Made by a program: the position numbers and the translations under genes
Shown: positions 54,573-63,822 of the stretch, piece by piece
Layout of the letters: every line of letters starts with the position of its first letter
Position numbering within the stretch: the stretch's first letter is position 1
Assembly (NCBI RefSeq): GCF_001953885.1
Contig: NZ_MQUS01000027.1
Span: 1 to 64,000 of the forward strand
DNA: 64,000 nucleotides
DNA from: Streptomyces sp. IMTB 2501
Lineage (GTDB): Bacteria; Actinomycetota; Actinomycetes; Streptomycetales; Streptomycetaceae
Direction: 5' to 3'
The notes under the pieces: model-generated
What the model was told of the DNA's origin: nothing
Databases searched by the model: none
Seen by the model: the letters and a program-made list of their open reading frames with translations, nothing else

Positions 54573-57500
54573 CAGTTCTCACCCAGCCTGATCTTGATGT
54601 CGGCCTTCTTGGACCCTGGATTGTAGTAGTCCGCCGTCCACCCCTCGTGAGTGTTGGCCTTCCCACGAAGGAAATACCTTGCCCCATCCTTCTCGTACAT
54701 GATGTTCGGTCCCTTGTCTATTCGAGTCCACCCATTGGCCTCAAGGTTCTTTCCAAATTCCACGGGACCGACGTCCGTCGATTTGTTCAGCATGCGAGCG
54801 CCGGGTCTAGTGATGTCCTCGTATTTTGAGCTCTCTGCTGCCTTTGCGGCGCGGGAGGCCTCGGCGACGCCTTCGACGCCTTCTTCGACCTTCTTGGCTG
54901 CCTTGAGTTCGCCGACGCCGGGGATGACGACCATGGCGGCGAAGGCACACTTGTTAAGGGTGGGGTTCTCAACGCAGTCCTGGACGTCCTTGCCGCCGGA
55001 GAGCGTCCACAGTCCGCCGTAGATCATGGCGGCCTCTTGCGGATCCACGTTGATCGGCGGATCCATGACACCGCCGTCCTTGACGCAGTCCGGGTAGTAG
55101 CCGAGGCGGGGGATGTAATGGCAGTGCTTGGTCTTCTTCTTGGCCTCGGCCTGTGCCTTGCGTGCCGCTTCGGCCTGGCGACGGGCTTCGGCTTCCTCGG
55201 CCCGACGCTTGTCCATCGTGATCTGCCATGCCTGTGAAGCCTGTTCCTGGGCTTCCTTGGCGCTCTTACCGGCTGCGGTCGCGGAGTCGTGGGCGTCGGC
55301 GGCCGACTGGTCGGCCTGTGCCGCGGAGGTCCGCGCGTAGTCGGCGTTGAACTCGGCCTGGGCGGCCGATTCGGTGGCGTCGGCGGCGTCGCGGTCGGCG
55401 GCGTCGGCGGCGGCACGTGCGGTGGCCACGGACTTGCGGGCCTGGTCGGCGGAGTTCTCGGCGGAGGTGGCGGCCACGTCGGCGTCGTGGGCGTAGCCCT
55501 GGGCCTCGTGGGCGGAGTTGGCCGCCTGGTTGGCTGCCTTCTGGGCGTCTGTGGATGACCGGTGGGCGTCAGCGGCTGCCTTGGCGGCGAGCCAGCTGTT
55601 CTTGCGTGCCGTGGCGGCGATGCCGGAGGCTTCGGCGATCAGGCGCTGCATCTGGGCGTTGTGGGTGTCGGCTAGCTTGTCCTTGCGGTCGGCCATGTAC
55701 TGGCCGACGCTGAGGAAGGCTTCGAGCTGGTCGGCGGGGCCGGCCAGGGCGATCTTGGCGGCTGCCTTGACCTCCGGGCCGCCGTCGTTGACGAGTTTGG
55801 AGGCGGCGACACGTTCGTCGTCGTTGCGGGCGGAGTACTGGCCGGTGGCGATGAAGGCGGCCAGTGTCCTGGGGTCGTTGGTGGCCAGGGCGGCCTTGGA
55901 GGCTTCCTTGACGCCGGGTCCGCCGGCGTTGTTGATCTGGGAGACCTTCACCCGCAGGTCGTCGCTGGCCACCGTGTACTGGCCGCTGGTGTAGAAGTCG
56001 GCGACCTGCTGGTCGCTGCCCTTGAGCGCGTCTGCGGCGGCGGTGCGCACCGTCTGGTAGGGGCTGTCCGTGGTGAGTTCGAAGACCTTTTCGCGCGTCT
56101 CCTGGGCCTTGGTGGTCTGCCAGCCGGTGCGCAGGTAGGCGATGACGTCGGCGTCGGTGCCGGACAGGGCCGTGGTGGCCGCCTGCTGGCTGAGCGGGCC
56201 GAGGTCCTTGAGTGCCTGCAGGGCGAGCCGACGTCCCTTGGCGGCCAGTGCCGTGGTGTCCGCGTCGGGCTTGGCGGCTTCGGCGGCCAGGGCCTGTGCG
56301 GTGTCGTCCAGGCCGCGTGCCTCCAGCACGCTGGCGGCGGTCTGGGAGGTGAGGGTGTCGGCCTGGTCCTTGCGGCTGCGGGCGCGTTCAATGGCGGCGT
56401 TGGTGCGGCTGGTGAGATCTTCGGCCTCGGTTTTGCGGGCGATGTCGAAGACCTTCTTGCCGGTCGTCACCGCCAGGGCGGCGGTGTCGGCGGACTTCTT
56501 GGCGGCATCCGCCTGCTGGTCGGCCTGCTTGGCCGCGTCCGCCGCCTGCCCGGCGTGCTTGGCCGCGTCGTCGGCGGCGTCGGCTGCCTTGTTGGCGTGA
56601 TCGGCGGCGGAGTTGGCCGCATCCCGCGCGGCGTAGGCGGCGTCCGCGGACTCCTGGGCCAGCGCCTGGGCGGCGTTGGCCGCGCGGTTGGCCTCAGCGG
56701 CGTGCCGGCGGGTCTCCGCCGCCGCCCGTGCGGCCTCCCCGGAGTGGACCCCGGCCGCGTCCGCGGCAGCGTTGGCCTCGTCCGCGGCGTCCGCAGCGGC
56801 GTTGGCGTTCGCACCGGCGGCCAGCGAGTCGGCCGCGGCTGCCTTGGCGGCCCGGGAGGCGTCACCGGCCGCCTGGGCGGCCGCGGCCGACTTGCCCGCC
56901 AGCAGCGCGGCGGCCCGCGCGGTGGCCGCGGCGTTCTTTGCGTCCTCGGCCTTGGACGCGTTACCGGCCGCCGCGGCAGCCGCGCTTTGTGCCCGGGATG
57001 CGGCATCGGCCGCCGCAGCGGCGGCGCTGGCGGTCTGCGCGGCAGCCGCCGCAGCCACCCGTGCCGACTCATTCGCCGCGTTGGCTGCCCCGATCGCCTC
57101 CTGCGCGGCACCGGCGGCGGCCCGTGCCGCGTCGGCGGCCTGGCTGGCCCGGGCCGCGGCGAGCTGTGAGTCGCCCTTGGCCGCCTGCGTCTCCTTGGCC
57201 GCCCGCTGCGCGTCCTGCTTGGCCAGCGCCGAGGCCGCCTTGGCCCGCGCGGAAGCCACCTTGGCCGCCTCGGTGGCCGCCTGCGCCCGCACCCCCGCCT
57301 TCTGCGCCTGGTCCAGCAACTGCTGGATGGTGGCATGTTCCTGGTCCTTGTTACGGGCCACGAACTGCCCGACCTCCAGGAACTCCACCACGTCGTCGGG
57401 TGTGCCCTGCAAGGCGAGCTTGCCGGCCGCCTTCACCGCCTGCCCGCCGTCATTGATGATCTTAGAGGCCTCGACCCGGTCGTCAGTCTCCTGCGCCTCG

Positions 57501-58081
57501 TACTGGCCCGAGTTCAAGAACCGGGCGACATCCTCCGGAGTGCCCTTCAAGGCCGCCATCCCGGCCTGCTTGACCCCTGGACCGCCGAAGTTGATGACCC
57601 GCGACGCCTCGACCCGCTGGTCCTCCTGCAACGGCGCCTTCCAGCCGTCCTTCAGGAAGGCCCACACGGCATCCGGGTCGGTGGACATCAGTGCGTTCTT
57701 GGCCGCTTCCTGCACGGCCGGGCCGCCCACGGCGACCATGCGGCTGGCGTCGACACGGTCGTCGTCGTTGCCGATGGCGTCCTTGTCGGCAAGGAACTTC
57801 TTGACGTCCTCGTCCGAGCCGACCAGGGCCTTCTCCGCCGCCGCCTTCACACCCGGGCCACCCCAGGTCCACGCGTCGACGACGAGGCGGCGGTCGGAGA
57901 CCGGGTATCCGCCGTCGTCGGAGTCGTCGTCCGCGGCGGCCGGTCCGGCGCCGAGCAGTCCGGCTGCGAGCGTGACTGGCAGCAGAACGGCGCACGCGCC
58001 GCGAAGTGCCAGGCGATGTCCCCGGATCGGCGCTGTTGTGTTCTTCGATGGCGCCCCTGATGAGCGCGAAGGCCGTTTCAC
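54572..58081 (-). CDS. secreted ALF-repeat polymorphic toxin
   Basis: 1169 residues from the GTG at 58079-58081 (GGGGGA upstream). Signal peptide with cleavage after GPAAA. Four ALF repeats (about 62-250; pattern RVEAS-x-I-x-GG-x-x-V-x-AA-x-AL-x-G) come first, then a very Ala-rich coiled coil (about 250-610). Four more ALF repeats (about 617-807), a second coiled coil (to about 977), a Cys-containing linker, and a C-terminal domain of about 70 residues follow. That domain (FGKNLEANGWTRIDKG, ARYFLRGKANTHEGW, ADIKIRLGEN) is the probable toxin, of a class I cannot name. An overlapping immunity-like gene follows. Confidence 0.8.
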   Translation of the reverse strand: MKRPSRSSGAPSKNTTAPIRGHRLALRGACAVLLPVTLAAGLLGAGPAAADDDSDDGGYPVSDRRLVVDAWTWGGPGVKAAAEKALVGSDEDVKKFLADKDAIGNDDDRVDASRMVAVGGPAVQEAAKNALMSTDPDAVWAFLKDGWKAPLQEDQRVEASRVINFGGPGVKQAGMAALKGTPEDVARFLNSGQYEAQETDDRVEASKIINDGGQAVKAAGKLALQGTPDDVVEFLEVGQFVARNKDQEHATIQQLLDQAQKAGVRAQAATEAAKVASARAKAASALAKQDAQRAAKETQAAKGDSQLAAARASQAADAARAAAGAAQEAIGAANAANESARVAAAAAAQTASAAAAAADAASRAQSAAAAAAGNASKAEDAKNAAATARAAALLAGKSAAAAQAAGDASRAAKAAAADSLAAGANANAAADAADEANAAADAAGVHSGEAARAAAETRRHAAEANRAANAAQALAQESADAAYAARDAANSAADHANKAADAADDAAKHAGQAADAAKQADQQADAAKKSADTAALAVTTGKKVFDIARKTEAEDLTSRTNAAIERARSRKDQADTLTSQTAASVLEARGLDDTAQALAAEAAKPDADTTALAAKGRRLALQALKDLGPLSQQAATTALSGTDADVIAYLRTGWQTTKAQETREKVFELTTDSPYQTVRTAAADALKGSDQQVADFYTSGQYTVASDDLRVKVSQINNAGGPGVKEASKAALATNDPRTLAAFIATGQYSARNDDERVAASKLVNDGGPEVKAAAKIALAGPADQLEAFLSVGQYMADRKDKLADTHNAQMQRLIAEASGIAATARKNSWLAAKAAADAHRSSTDAQKAANQAANSAHEAQGYAHDADVAATSAENSADQARKSVATARAAADAADRDAADATESAAQAEFNADYARTSAAQADQSAADAHDSATAAGKSAKEAQEQASQAWQITMDKRRAEEAEARRQAEAARKAQAEAKKKTKHCHYIPRLGYYPDCVKDGGVMDPPINVDPQEAAMIYGGLWTLSGGKDVQDCVENPTLNKCAFAAMVVIPGVGELKAAKKVEEGVEGVAEASRAAKAAESSKYEDITRPGARMLNKSTDVGPVEFGKNLEANGWTRIDKGPNIMYEKDGARYFLRGKANTHEGWTADYYNPGSKKADIKIRLGEN

Positions 58082-58358
58082 TGGCCCATTCCCCCTGAGA
58101 AGTAAGTGATGTCGGTCATACGTCGGTACGCATGCGGGCGCGGCTGGTCGAGGGCCGCGTCCTTTGACATCAAGCGGTGGCCACTGCACCCGGGTGACCT
58201 GGTCATGGCGTCCGCGCTGACCGGCCGGTCAGCGTCATCCGTGCTGTGTGGTGTGGCTTCTGACTACGCGCCAGTAACATCCTACGCACAGACCACGCAC
58301 GGGAAGTTCACGGGAGCTTCACTGCCGTGCCGCACCAAAACGGGGAAGGAAAGACACC

Positions 58359-58880
58359 TTGATATCCAAAGTTCGCAACGTCATCATGGCGGGCGTCTGC
58401 GGGGGGCTGGCGCTCTGCGCCGGAGTCGCGACGCTGGCCACCGCGCATGCCGTTCCGGGGGACCCCTCCCCCACCGCCTCGGCCACACCGGCGCCAGGTG
58501 ACGACAAGATGCCCTTCGCCGTCGAGGACTTCGCCTACCCGGGGGCGGCGAAGATCTTCCAGGAGAAGCAGATCCTCCTCAAGCAGGGTGACGGTCACAT
58601 CTTGCTGACCGACTGCAAGTCCACGTACGCGATCATGGTGGAGTCGCGGACCGCTCAGAAGCAGTTCTGCTTCTCGGTCAGCGGGAAGCAGGGCGACCTG
58701 ACCCTGGAGCTGCCCGATGCCTACGGCATCTGGACACAGGACCACCCGGTAGAAGCCAAGGTAAACAACGGCGACAAGGAAACCGTCGTCGAGGCCGCGA
58801 AGAACGACTACAAGCCCATCGGCGAGGCGGGCGCCAGCGGCAAGCCCTCCGTCCTCGTCGAACTCCGCGTCACCGGCTGA
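58359..58880 (+). CDS. small exported protein of unknown function
   Basis: 173 residues from a TTG start after GGGGAAGGAAAG. It has a signal peptide (cleavage after ATAHA), a Pro/Thr linker, and a compact domain with two Cys residues (DCKSTYAIM, KQFCFSV) that could form a disulfide. No family recognised. It is divergent from the toxin gene, separated by about 277 bases holding no gene, and could be an accessory or immunity factor, but this is speculation. Confidence 0.7.
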   Translation: MISKVRNVIMAGVCGGLALCAGVATLATAHAVPGDPSPTASATPAPGDDKMPFAVEDFAYPGAAKIFQEKQILLKQGDGHILLTDCKSTYAIMVESRTAQKQFCFSVSGKQGDLTLELPDAYGIWTQDHPVEAKVNNGDKETVVEAAKNDYKPIGEAGASGKPSVLVELRVTG

Positions 58881-59178
58881 GCATCCGCACGAGCGCTACC
58901 GCAGGCAGATCCGCCGCGTCTCTCCCGCGCCACGCGCCATCAACCCGCACCGGCAGCACGACAGCTGCCACCTCTGACCGGCCACGGCTGCCACCGCTAC
59001 AGCAGACGCCGAAGCCGGCCGATCCACCGCGCCGTCGTCCGCCGGGTGAGTCAGCGGCAGCCGATGAGGGCCAATCATCCCGAAGGCGCGCCGGCCCTCT
59101 GTGGCTCTGCCCCTCGCGGGCTGACCAGGCTCACTTGCTTTCTCTTCTCACCGACCTCACAGAAAACGGGGAAACTTC

Positions 59179-60798
59179 ATGTCCGGCTTTCGTCCGCACA
59201 CCGCGCGGACCAGCGGCCTGATCGCCGCTGCCACCCTGGCCGCCGCCGTGTCGGCCACGCCCGCGACCGCCGTACAGGGCCCGCAGGCCCCCGCCGCCAC
59301 CGCGGCCGCCACCGCCCGGCTCGACATCCGGCTCGACACCGACCACCAGCGCGGCTGCTCGGCCGTGCTGGTGGCTCCGCAGTGGCTGCTGACGGCCGCG
59401 AGCTGCTTCACCGACACCCCGGGCGCAACCCTCGCCCCCGGCGCGCCGAAGCTGAAGACGACGGCCACCATCGGCGGCAGCGCCCAGCAGGTGATGAACC
59501 TCGTTCCCCGCACCGACCGTGACATGGTGATGGCCCAACTGGCCAAGCCGGTCAGCGGCATCACCCCCGTCCCGGTGGCCAGCAGTGCGCCCAGTGCCGG
59601 GGACGAGGTCCAGGCCGCAGGATATGGGCGCACACGCGAGGAGTGGGTGCCCGACCAGGTGCACACGGCGACCTTCACCGTCCAGAACACTGGTGCCGCC
59701 ACCCTCGAGCTGGCGGCGAAGTCCGACGGCGCCGCCGTCTGCCAGGGCGACACCGGCGGCCCCGCGCTGACCACCGCCAACGGCCACACCGCGGTCGTCG
59801 GCGTCGACAGCCGTTCTTGGCAGGGCGGTTGCCTGGGCACCGACCCTGCGGAGACCCGCACCGGGGCCATGGCCGCCCGCGTCGACGACCTGGCCGGCTG
59901 GGTCCAGCAGGTCGCCTACAGCACCACGTTCGCGAACGCGCCGTGGAAGCACGCCGTGCAGATGACGGCCGGCTACTACGCCGGTGACTCGGCCGGCGGC
60001 ACCCGTCACATGGACCTGATCGTCGTCTGGGACAGCGGCAAGGTCACCCTCTACCAGGGCGGCTACGGCAACGACCCCGCCCGCCCCTTCGCCGCAGAAC
60101 ACCAACTGCAGCCCGAGAAGAGCATCTGGACCCACGCCGTCAACGTGACCGGCACCAACACCGGCGGCGGCACCGACGGAGTCGTGGTCCGCTGGTCCGA
60201 CGGCGAGATGACCCTCTACCCCACCGTCGACGCCAAGGGCTTCCACGGCGAGAAGCAGCTCGCCCCGCCCAAGACCAGCGAATGGGAGAACGACGCCCAG
60301 CAGCTGACCGCCGGCCGCTTCACCGCGAACGGCCTGCGCGACGACCTGCTGGTCACCTTCAAGGACGGCCACGTCTCCGTCTTCAGCGACCTGGCTGCCA
60401 ACGGGCTGAAGAAGCAGACCCAGACCGTCGCGAAGAACACCACCTGGCCCTACGCCGAGAAACTCGCCACCGGCTCCTTCACCGGCAAGACCACCGACGA
60501 CGTGCTGGTGCGCTGGATCGACGGCGAAACCACCATCTACCCCGGCATGACCGGCAAATCCCTGCCCGGCGAGATCAGGATCCGGCCCGCCAAGTCGTAC
60601 TGGACCAACGCCGCCGCCATCACCGTCGGCGCCTTCACCACCAACGCCACCGCCACCGCCACCGCCACCGCCACCGCCACCGCCACCGCCACCGCCAACG
60701 ACATCCTCGTCCGCTGGAACGACGGCCACGTCAGCTACTTCACCGGCGTCGACGCCAAGGGTCTCCACGACGAAATCCAGCTGGCACCGGCCCCTTGA
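59179..60798 (+). CDS. exported trypsin-fold pseudoprotease with beta-propeller repeats
   Basis: 539 residues with a signal peptide (cleavage near ATAV). Residues about 45-245 form a chymotrypsin-like domain, but the His motif reads LTAASC (His to Ser) and the Ser motif reads GDTGGP (Ser to Thr); only the Asp (TDRDMVM) remains. Catalysis by the normal triad is impossible. The C-terminal 290 residues are five FG-GAP/VCBS-like blades (LIVVWDSGKVTLYQG, VVVRWSDGEMTLYP and so on). A (Thr-Ala)8 stretch from a hexanucleotide repeat interrupts the last blade. Probably a secreted binding protein. Confidence 0.8.
   Translation: MSGFRPHTARTSGLIAAATLAAAVSATPATAVQGPQAPAATAAATARLDIRLDTDHQRGCSAVLVAPQWLLTAASCFTDTPGATLAPGAPKLKTTATIGGSAQQVMNLVPRTDRDMVMAQLAKPVSGITPVPVASSAPSAGDEVQAAGYGRTREEWVPDQVHTATFTVQNTGAATLELAAKSDGAAVCQGDTGGPALTTANGHTAVVGVDSRSWQGGCLGTDPAETRTGAMAARVDDLAGWVQQVAYSTTFANAPWKHAVQMTAGYYAGDSAGGTRHMDLIVVWDSGKVTLYQGGYGNDPARPFAAEHQLQPEKSIWTHAVNVTGTNTGGGTDGVVVRWSDGEMTLYPTVDAKGFHGEKQLAPPKTSEWENDAQQLTAGRFTANGLRDDLLVTFKDGHVSVFSDLAANGLKKQTQTVAKNTTWPYAEKLATGSFTGKTTDDVLVRWIDGETTIYPGMTGKSLPGEIRIRPAKSYWTNAAAITVGAFTTNATATATATATATATATANDILVRWNDGHVSYFTGVDAKGLHDEIQLAPAP
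60649..60696 (+). repeat. (ACCGCC)8 microsatellite inside the coding region
   Basis: Eight perfect hexanucleotide units coding for Thr-Ala pairs between two propeller blades. In-frame, so copy changes would only lengthen or shorten the loop. Confidence 0.95.
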
Positions 60799-61015
60799 CC
60801 CACCGGCGGAACATCGCCCAGGACCTCGCACGGGCCATCATGATGATGGCTCTCGGAGACTGTTGATTTCGCGGGCGGTATCCCGGCCGGTCCGAGTGCC
60901 GCCCGCTCTCCCTTCTCCTGCACGAAGGAGGCACCCCGTGCAACCCCAGCAGCTCGATGACGAACCCACCTGGGCATCTCTGTCCACACGTGAGTAGGCG
61001 TCTGTTGCCGTCGGC

Positions 61016-61429
61016 ATGACCGTCCTCGGGCTTGGCATCCTCGCTGTCCTGGTCTTGGTGGTGCTGGCAGGCGTCCTGGTTGTTGCCTTTCTCTCCAGTA
61101 ACTTGATTGAAGCCGACAGTGCAGGCTCTCTCGTCTGGGCAGTCGTGCTGTGTCTACCCTGTGGCCTGCTCGCAGGTGTATTCGCCGTCCCCGTACGTCT
61201 TGCGGTGCGCCTGACAGCTGTTTCTGACAAGATCAAATGCGGCGCGGGTACGGCCATGTCCGCAACCACGACGTTTCTGGGAGCCCTGCTCGTAGAAACC
61301 TTCACCCCCGGGCTGCACGTCGAGCACCCCTGGCTTCCAGCGCTGTTGACAACACTTCTGGTTGCTTTCGCCAACCTGGTGATCAGACACATGGAGAGCC
61401 GTAAGAGCCAACGAAGCAGCGACGTATAG
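61016..61429 (+). CDS. small membrane protein
   Basis: 137 residues with about four hydrophobic helices (LGLGILAVLVLVVLAGVLVV, AVVLCLPCGLLAGVFAV, TTFLGALLVETF, LLTTLLVAFANLVI). No family recognised; no clear ribosome-binding site before the ATG at 61016. Base composition is slightly lower in G+C than its neighbours. It may be a real hypothetical or a spurious frame kept open by hydrophobic codons. Confidence 0.45.
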   Translation: MTVLGLGILAVLVLVVLAGVLVVAFLSSNLIEADSAGSLVWAVVLCLPCGLLAGVFAVPVRLAVRLTAVSDKIKCGAGTAMSATTTFLGALLVETFTPGLHVEHPWLPALLTTLLVAFANLVIRHMESRKSQRSSDV

Positions 61430-61439
61430 GAAGCCTTGG

Positions 61440-61821
61440 TACGTCAGCTACCTCATCTCGAGCGCACCTTCCGTGACGGGAGGGCCACCGACCTGACACC
61501 CGGCCTGGATGAGCACCAGGTCCGCCGCTGGACCTCCTGGCATCGCTGGACCACGCTGGCCCTGCTCGCGCACGCATTCCTCGTGGTCACGGCCGCCATC
61601 GAACGCACCACCGTGACCACGCCGCCAGGGCTCGCCCCGCTGACCTGCGGGCGAGATCCAACGTCTCTTCACCGCCTTCGCCGCACCGCAACCACGCGGC
61701 CTGGCGCACTGGCTCAATTGGTCATGCTGGCGCCGACGACACCAGGCCCGTGCACGGAGCAGCCACTACCAACGTCAGGCCCTCCAACAGTCGTGATCAA
61801 GATCTACAGCTGGAGCATTAG
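61440..61821 (+). pseudogene. IS701-like transposase C-terminal relic
   Basis: LDEHQVRRWTSWHRWTTLALLAHAFLVV matches the C-terminal region of IS701-family transposases. After a frameshift near 61640 the sequence continues PLTCGEIQRLF, WSCWRRRHQARARSSHYQRQAL, and a third frame ends DLQLEH with a stop at 61821, the family's typical C-terminus. The N-terminal three quarters are missing. Confidence 0.75.
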
Positions 61822-61853
61822 CTGCCCAAGTGTTCGTCATTTCCGGTAGTCCG

Positions 61854-62669
61854 CTACAGGCGCGGGGTGCGCGCCTCGATCTGGTAGTCGAAGGCGGCAC
61901 CGCCGACGCCGACCGTGGTCACCCCGCCGTCGACTGTGAGGACGGCCCCGTTGGCGTAGGACGCGGCGGGCGACAGCAGCCAGTCGATCGCCTCGGCGAC
62001 CTCCTCCGGATCACCCGGCCGCCCGGCGGGAGTCAACCGGTTCGCCTCCTCGTACGCCGCCTCGGCACCGCCCGCCAGCCCCGCCTCCGCCGCGAACCGC
62101 GCCATCCGCTGGTCGGCCATCTCCGTACGCACCCACCCCGGGCACACCACGTTGGCCCGCAGCCCCTGCGGCCCGTAGTCGACGGCGAGGGAGCGGCAGA
62201 GGTGAAGCAAACCCGCCTTGGACGTCGCATAGGCGGCATTGCCGACGCTGTTGCGGAGCGCGGCGACCGAGGCGACCGCGACCACCGCACCACGGGCCGC
62301 CAGCAGATGCGGCAGCGCGGCACGCAACAGCAGGAACGGGCCGGTGAGATTGGTCCGTATCAGCTCTTCCCAGTCCTCCACCGCAGTGTCGCCGACCGCG
62401 CCGCCCCGCCCGATTCCGGCGTTGAGCACCACACCGTCGAGTCTTCCGTAGGCCGTCACCGTCGTCTCGACCAGCTCGTGCACGGCCTCGGGGTCGGCGG
62501 CGTCGGAAGGGTGGGCCAGCGCTCCGGTCTCCTCGGCCACCCGGCGTAGTGGCTCGGGCCGCCGCCCGGAGATCACGACCTGGTGCCCGGCCGCGCGCAG
62601 CAACCGGGCGGTGGCGGCCCCGATTCCCGTTCCCCCGCCGGTCACCAGGACAACACGCTGTTCCGACAT
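61854..62669 (-). CDS. short-chain dehydrogenase/reductase
   Basis: 271 residues from the ATG at 62667-62669, preceded by GGAGG. Classical SDR: TGGGTGIG, NAG in LNAGIGRGG, Ser in ASVAALRNS, and Y-A-T-S-K (complete catalytic set). PGW-V-RTEM follows. It probably uses NADP or NAD with a small alcohol or ketone; substrate unknown. It is an intact gene inside the insertion, between transposase relics. Confidence 0.88.
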   Translation of the reverse strand: MSEQRVVLVTGGGTGIGAATARLLRAAGHQVVISGRRPEPLRRVAEETGALAHPSDAADPEAVHELVETTVTAYGRLDGVVLNAGIGRGGAVGDTAVEDWEELIRTNLTGPFLLLRAALPHLLAARGAVVAVASVAALRNSVGNAAYATSKAGLLHLCRSLAVDYGPQGLRANVVCPGWVRTEMADQRMARFAAEAGLAGGAEAAYEEANRLTPAGRPGDPEEVAEAIDWLLSPAASYANGAVLTVDGGVTTVGVGGAAFDYQIEARTPRL

Positions 62670-63021
62670 GGTCGTTCGCCTCCGAAGGTGGTCAGCTTCC
62701 GGTTCCCTGCACTGCGAGCATACGAAGCGCCGGCACCTCCGGACCGACCGGGTGCAGCCGCCATCGGCACCGCGGCTGGGCGGGGGGCGAGGAGCGGTTG
62801 CGGCGAACAAGGCGGCGATTGAAATCGCTCTTTCGGTTGCGATGGTGAGGGGGCCGGTGCATCAACAACTTGTCGAAGCAGCGAGACGCCGCCAACGCCT
62901 CCGCCCTGGTCGAGAACGACGGCGGCGAGTACCTGCTGCGCCTGCGCGACGCCGTCAACACCGGGTCCTCGCCACCCGTGAAACTGGCGCAGCTTCACGA
63001 GCACAAGCAGCCGCACACCCG
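62670..63021. other. unidentified gene fragment and filler
   Basis: From about 62865 to 63020 the plus strand reads KQRDAANASALVENDGGEYL, LRLRDAVNTGSSPPVKLAQLHEH in good codon bias, so it is part of a genuine gene that I cannot name. It joins directly onto the transposase fragment. No other feature seen. Confidence 0.4.
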
Positions 63022-63271
63022 CGCGCTCTTGTACGTCTTCGCGGTCATCGAGCACGCCACGAGACGCATCCGGATCCTGGGCGCCACGGCACATCCGACC
63101 GCGCAGTGGATCGTCCAGCTCGGACGCAACCTCCTCATGGACCTCGAGGACGCGGGCAGCAAGGCCAAGTTCCTCATCCGCGACCGCGACTCAAAGTTCA
63201 CGGCCGCCTTCGACGACCTGCTCGCCGACGCAGGACTGAAGGTCGTCACCACCGGCATCCGGATACCCCGA
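63022..63271 (+). pseudogene. DDE transposase, copy 4 (internal fragment)
   Basis: About 250 bases almost identical to copy 1 (positions about 2235-2481): LYVFAVIEHATRRIRILGATAHPTAQW through LIRDRDSKF to IRIPR. Both ends are cut. It is next to the right edge of the insertion and separated from the hydrolase 3' half by 26 bases containing GCTAAGAACGGGGTTTTAGC, an imperfect inverted repeat that may be an element end. Confidence 0.85.
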
Positions 63272-63297
63272 GGGGTAGCGCTAAGAACGGGGTTTTA

Positions 63298-63794
63298 GCG
63301 TCTACGGCGCCATGTGGGCCGCCGCCCTGATCGCCGCGGCCTTCACCGCTCCCACCGTGCGGGACGCGCTCGACACGGCCCTCGGCGTGATCCCGGCGAG
63401 CAGCTGGCTCGCCCGTACCGTACGGCGGGTCATGACCCTGCACGAGACACGGCTGCCCTGGGAGGAGACCCTGGCCACGCTGACCGCTCAGACCGCCGGG
63501 CTCGGCTGGATCCACACCGTGCCGAACGCCGCCGTCCTGACCGCCGGGCTGCTGTACGGCGACGGCGACTTCACCCGGACCATCGCGCTGACCGTGCGCG
63601 GCGGCCTGGACACCGACTCCAACGGGGCGACGGCCGGCTCGGTGGCCGGGGTCCTCACCGGGGCGGCGGCGATCCCCGCCCAGCGGACGGATCCGCTGGA
63701 GGACACCGTCCGGAGTGCGGTGTTCGGCTTCGACGGCGTACGGATCAGTGCGCTGGCAGAACGCACCCTGCGCCTGGCGACGCCTCGGCCGTAG
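63298..63794 (+). pseudogene. ADP-ribosylglycohydrolase, 3' half
   Basis: YGAMWAAALIAAAFT, LPWEETLATLTAQTAGLGWIHTVPNAAVLTAGLLYG, and GGLDTDSNGATAGSVAGVLTG are the family C-terminal motifs; GGLDTDSNGAT carries metal-binding Asp residues. The frame has an internal ATG at 63312 but no ribosome-binding site and lacks the N-terminal metal ligands at 52485. It is therefore the severed end of the gene starting there. Confidence 0.85.
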
Positions 63795-63822
63795 CGGTCC
63801 GATGGCTGGTTACCCTTCCTCA

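Larger units (their letters stand above)
53070..63297. mobile_element. 10.2 kb insertion within the ADP-ribosylglycohydrolase gene
   Basis: The hydrolase family sequence HTGNGV stops at 53069 and its direct continuation YGAMWAAALIAAAFT starts at 63301. The tetranucleotide GCGT occurs at 53066-53069 and 63298-63301, as a short target duplication or microhomology would leave. Inside are transposase fragments (IS701-like at 61440-61821, copy 4 at 63022-63271) and cargo genes, but no integrase. It may be a composite element or an accretion of successive insertions. Confidence 0.75.

Noticed and set aside
53502..54626. 374-codon plus-strand open frame
   Set aside because: It lies antisense to the immunity gene, has poor codon bias and no family signature; the minus-strand gene overlaps the toxin stop properly.
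53066..63301. Integrative element with tRNA attachment site
   Set aside because: No tRNA gene, integrase or long direct repeat is visible at either edge; only GCGT is shared.
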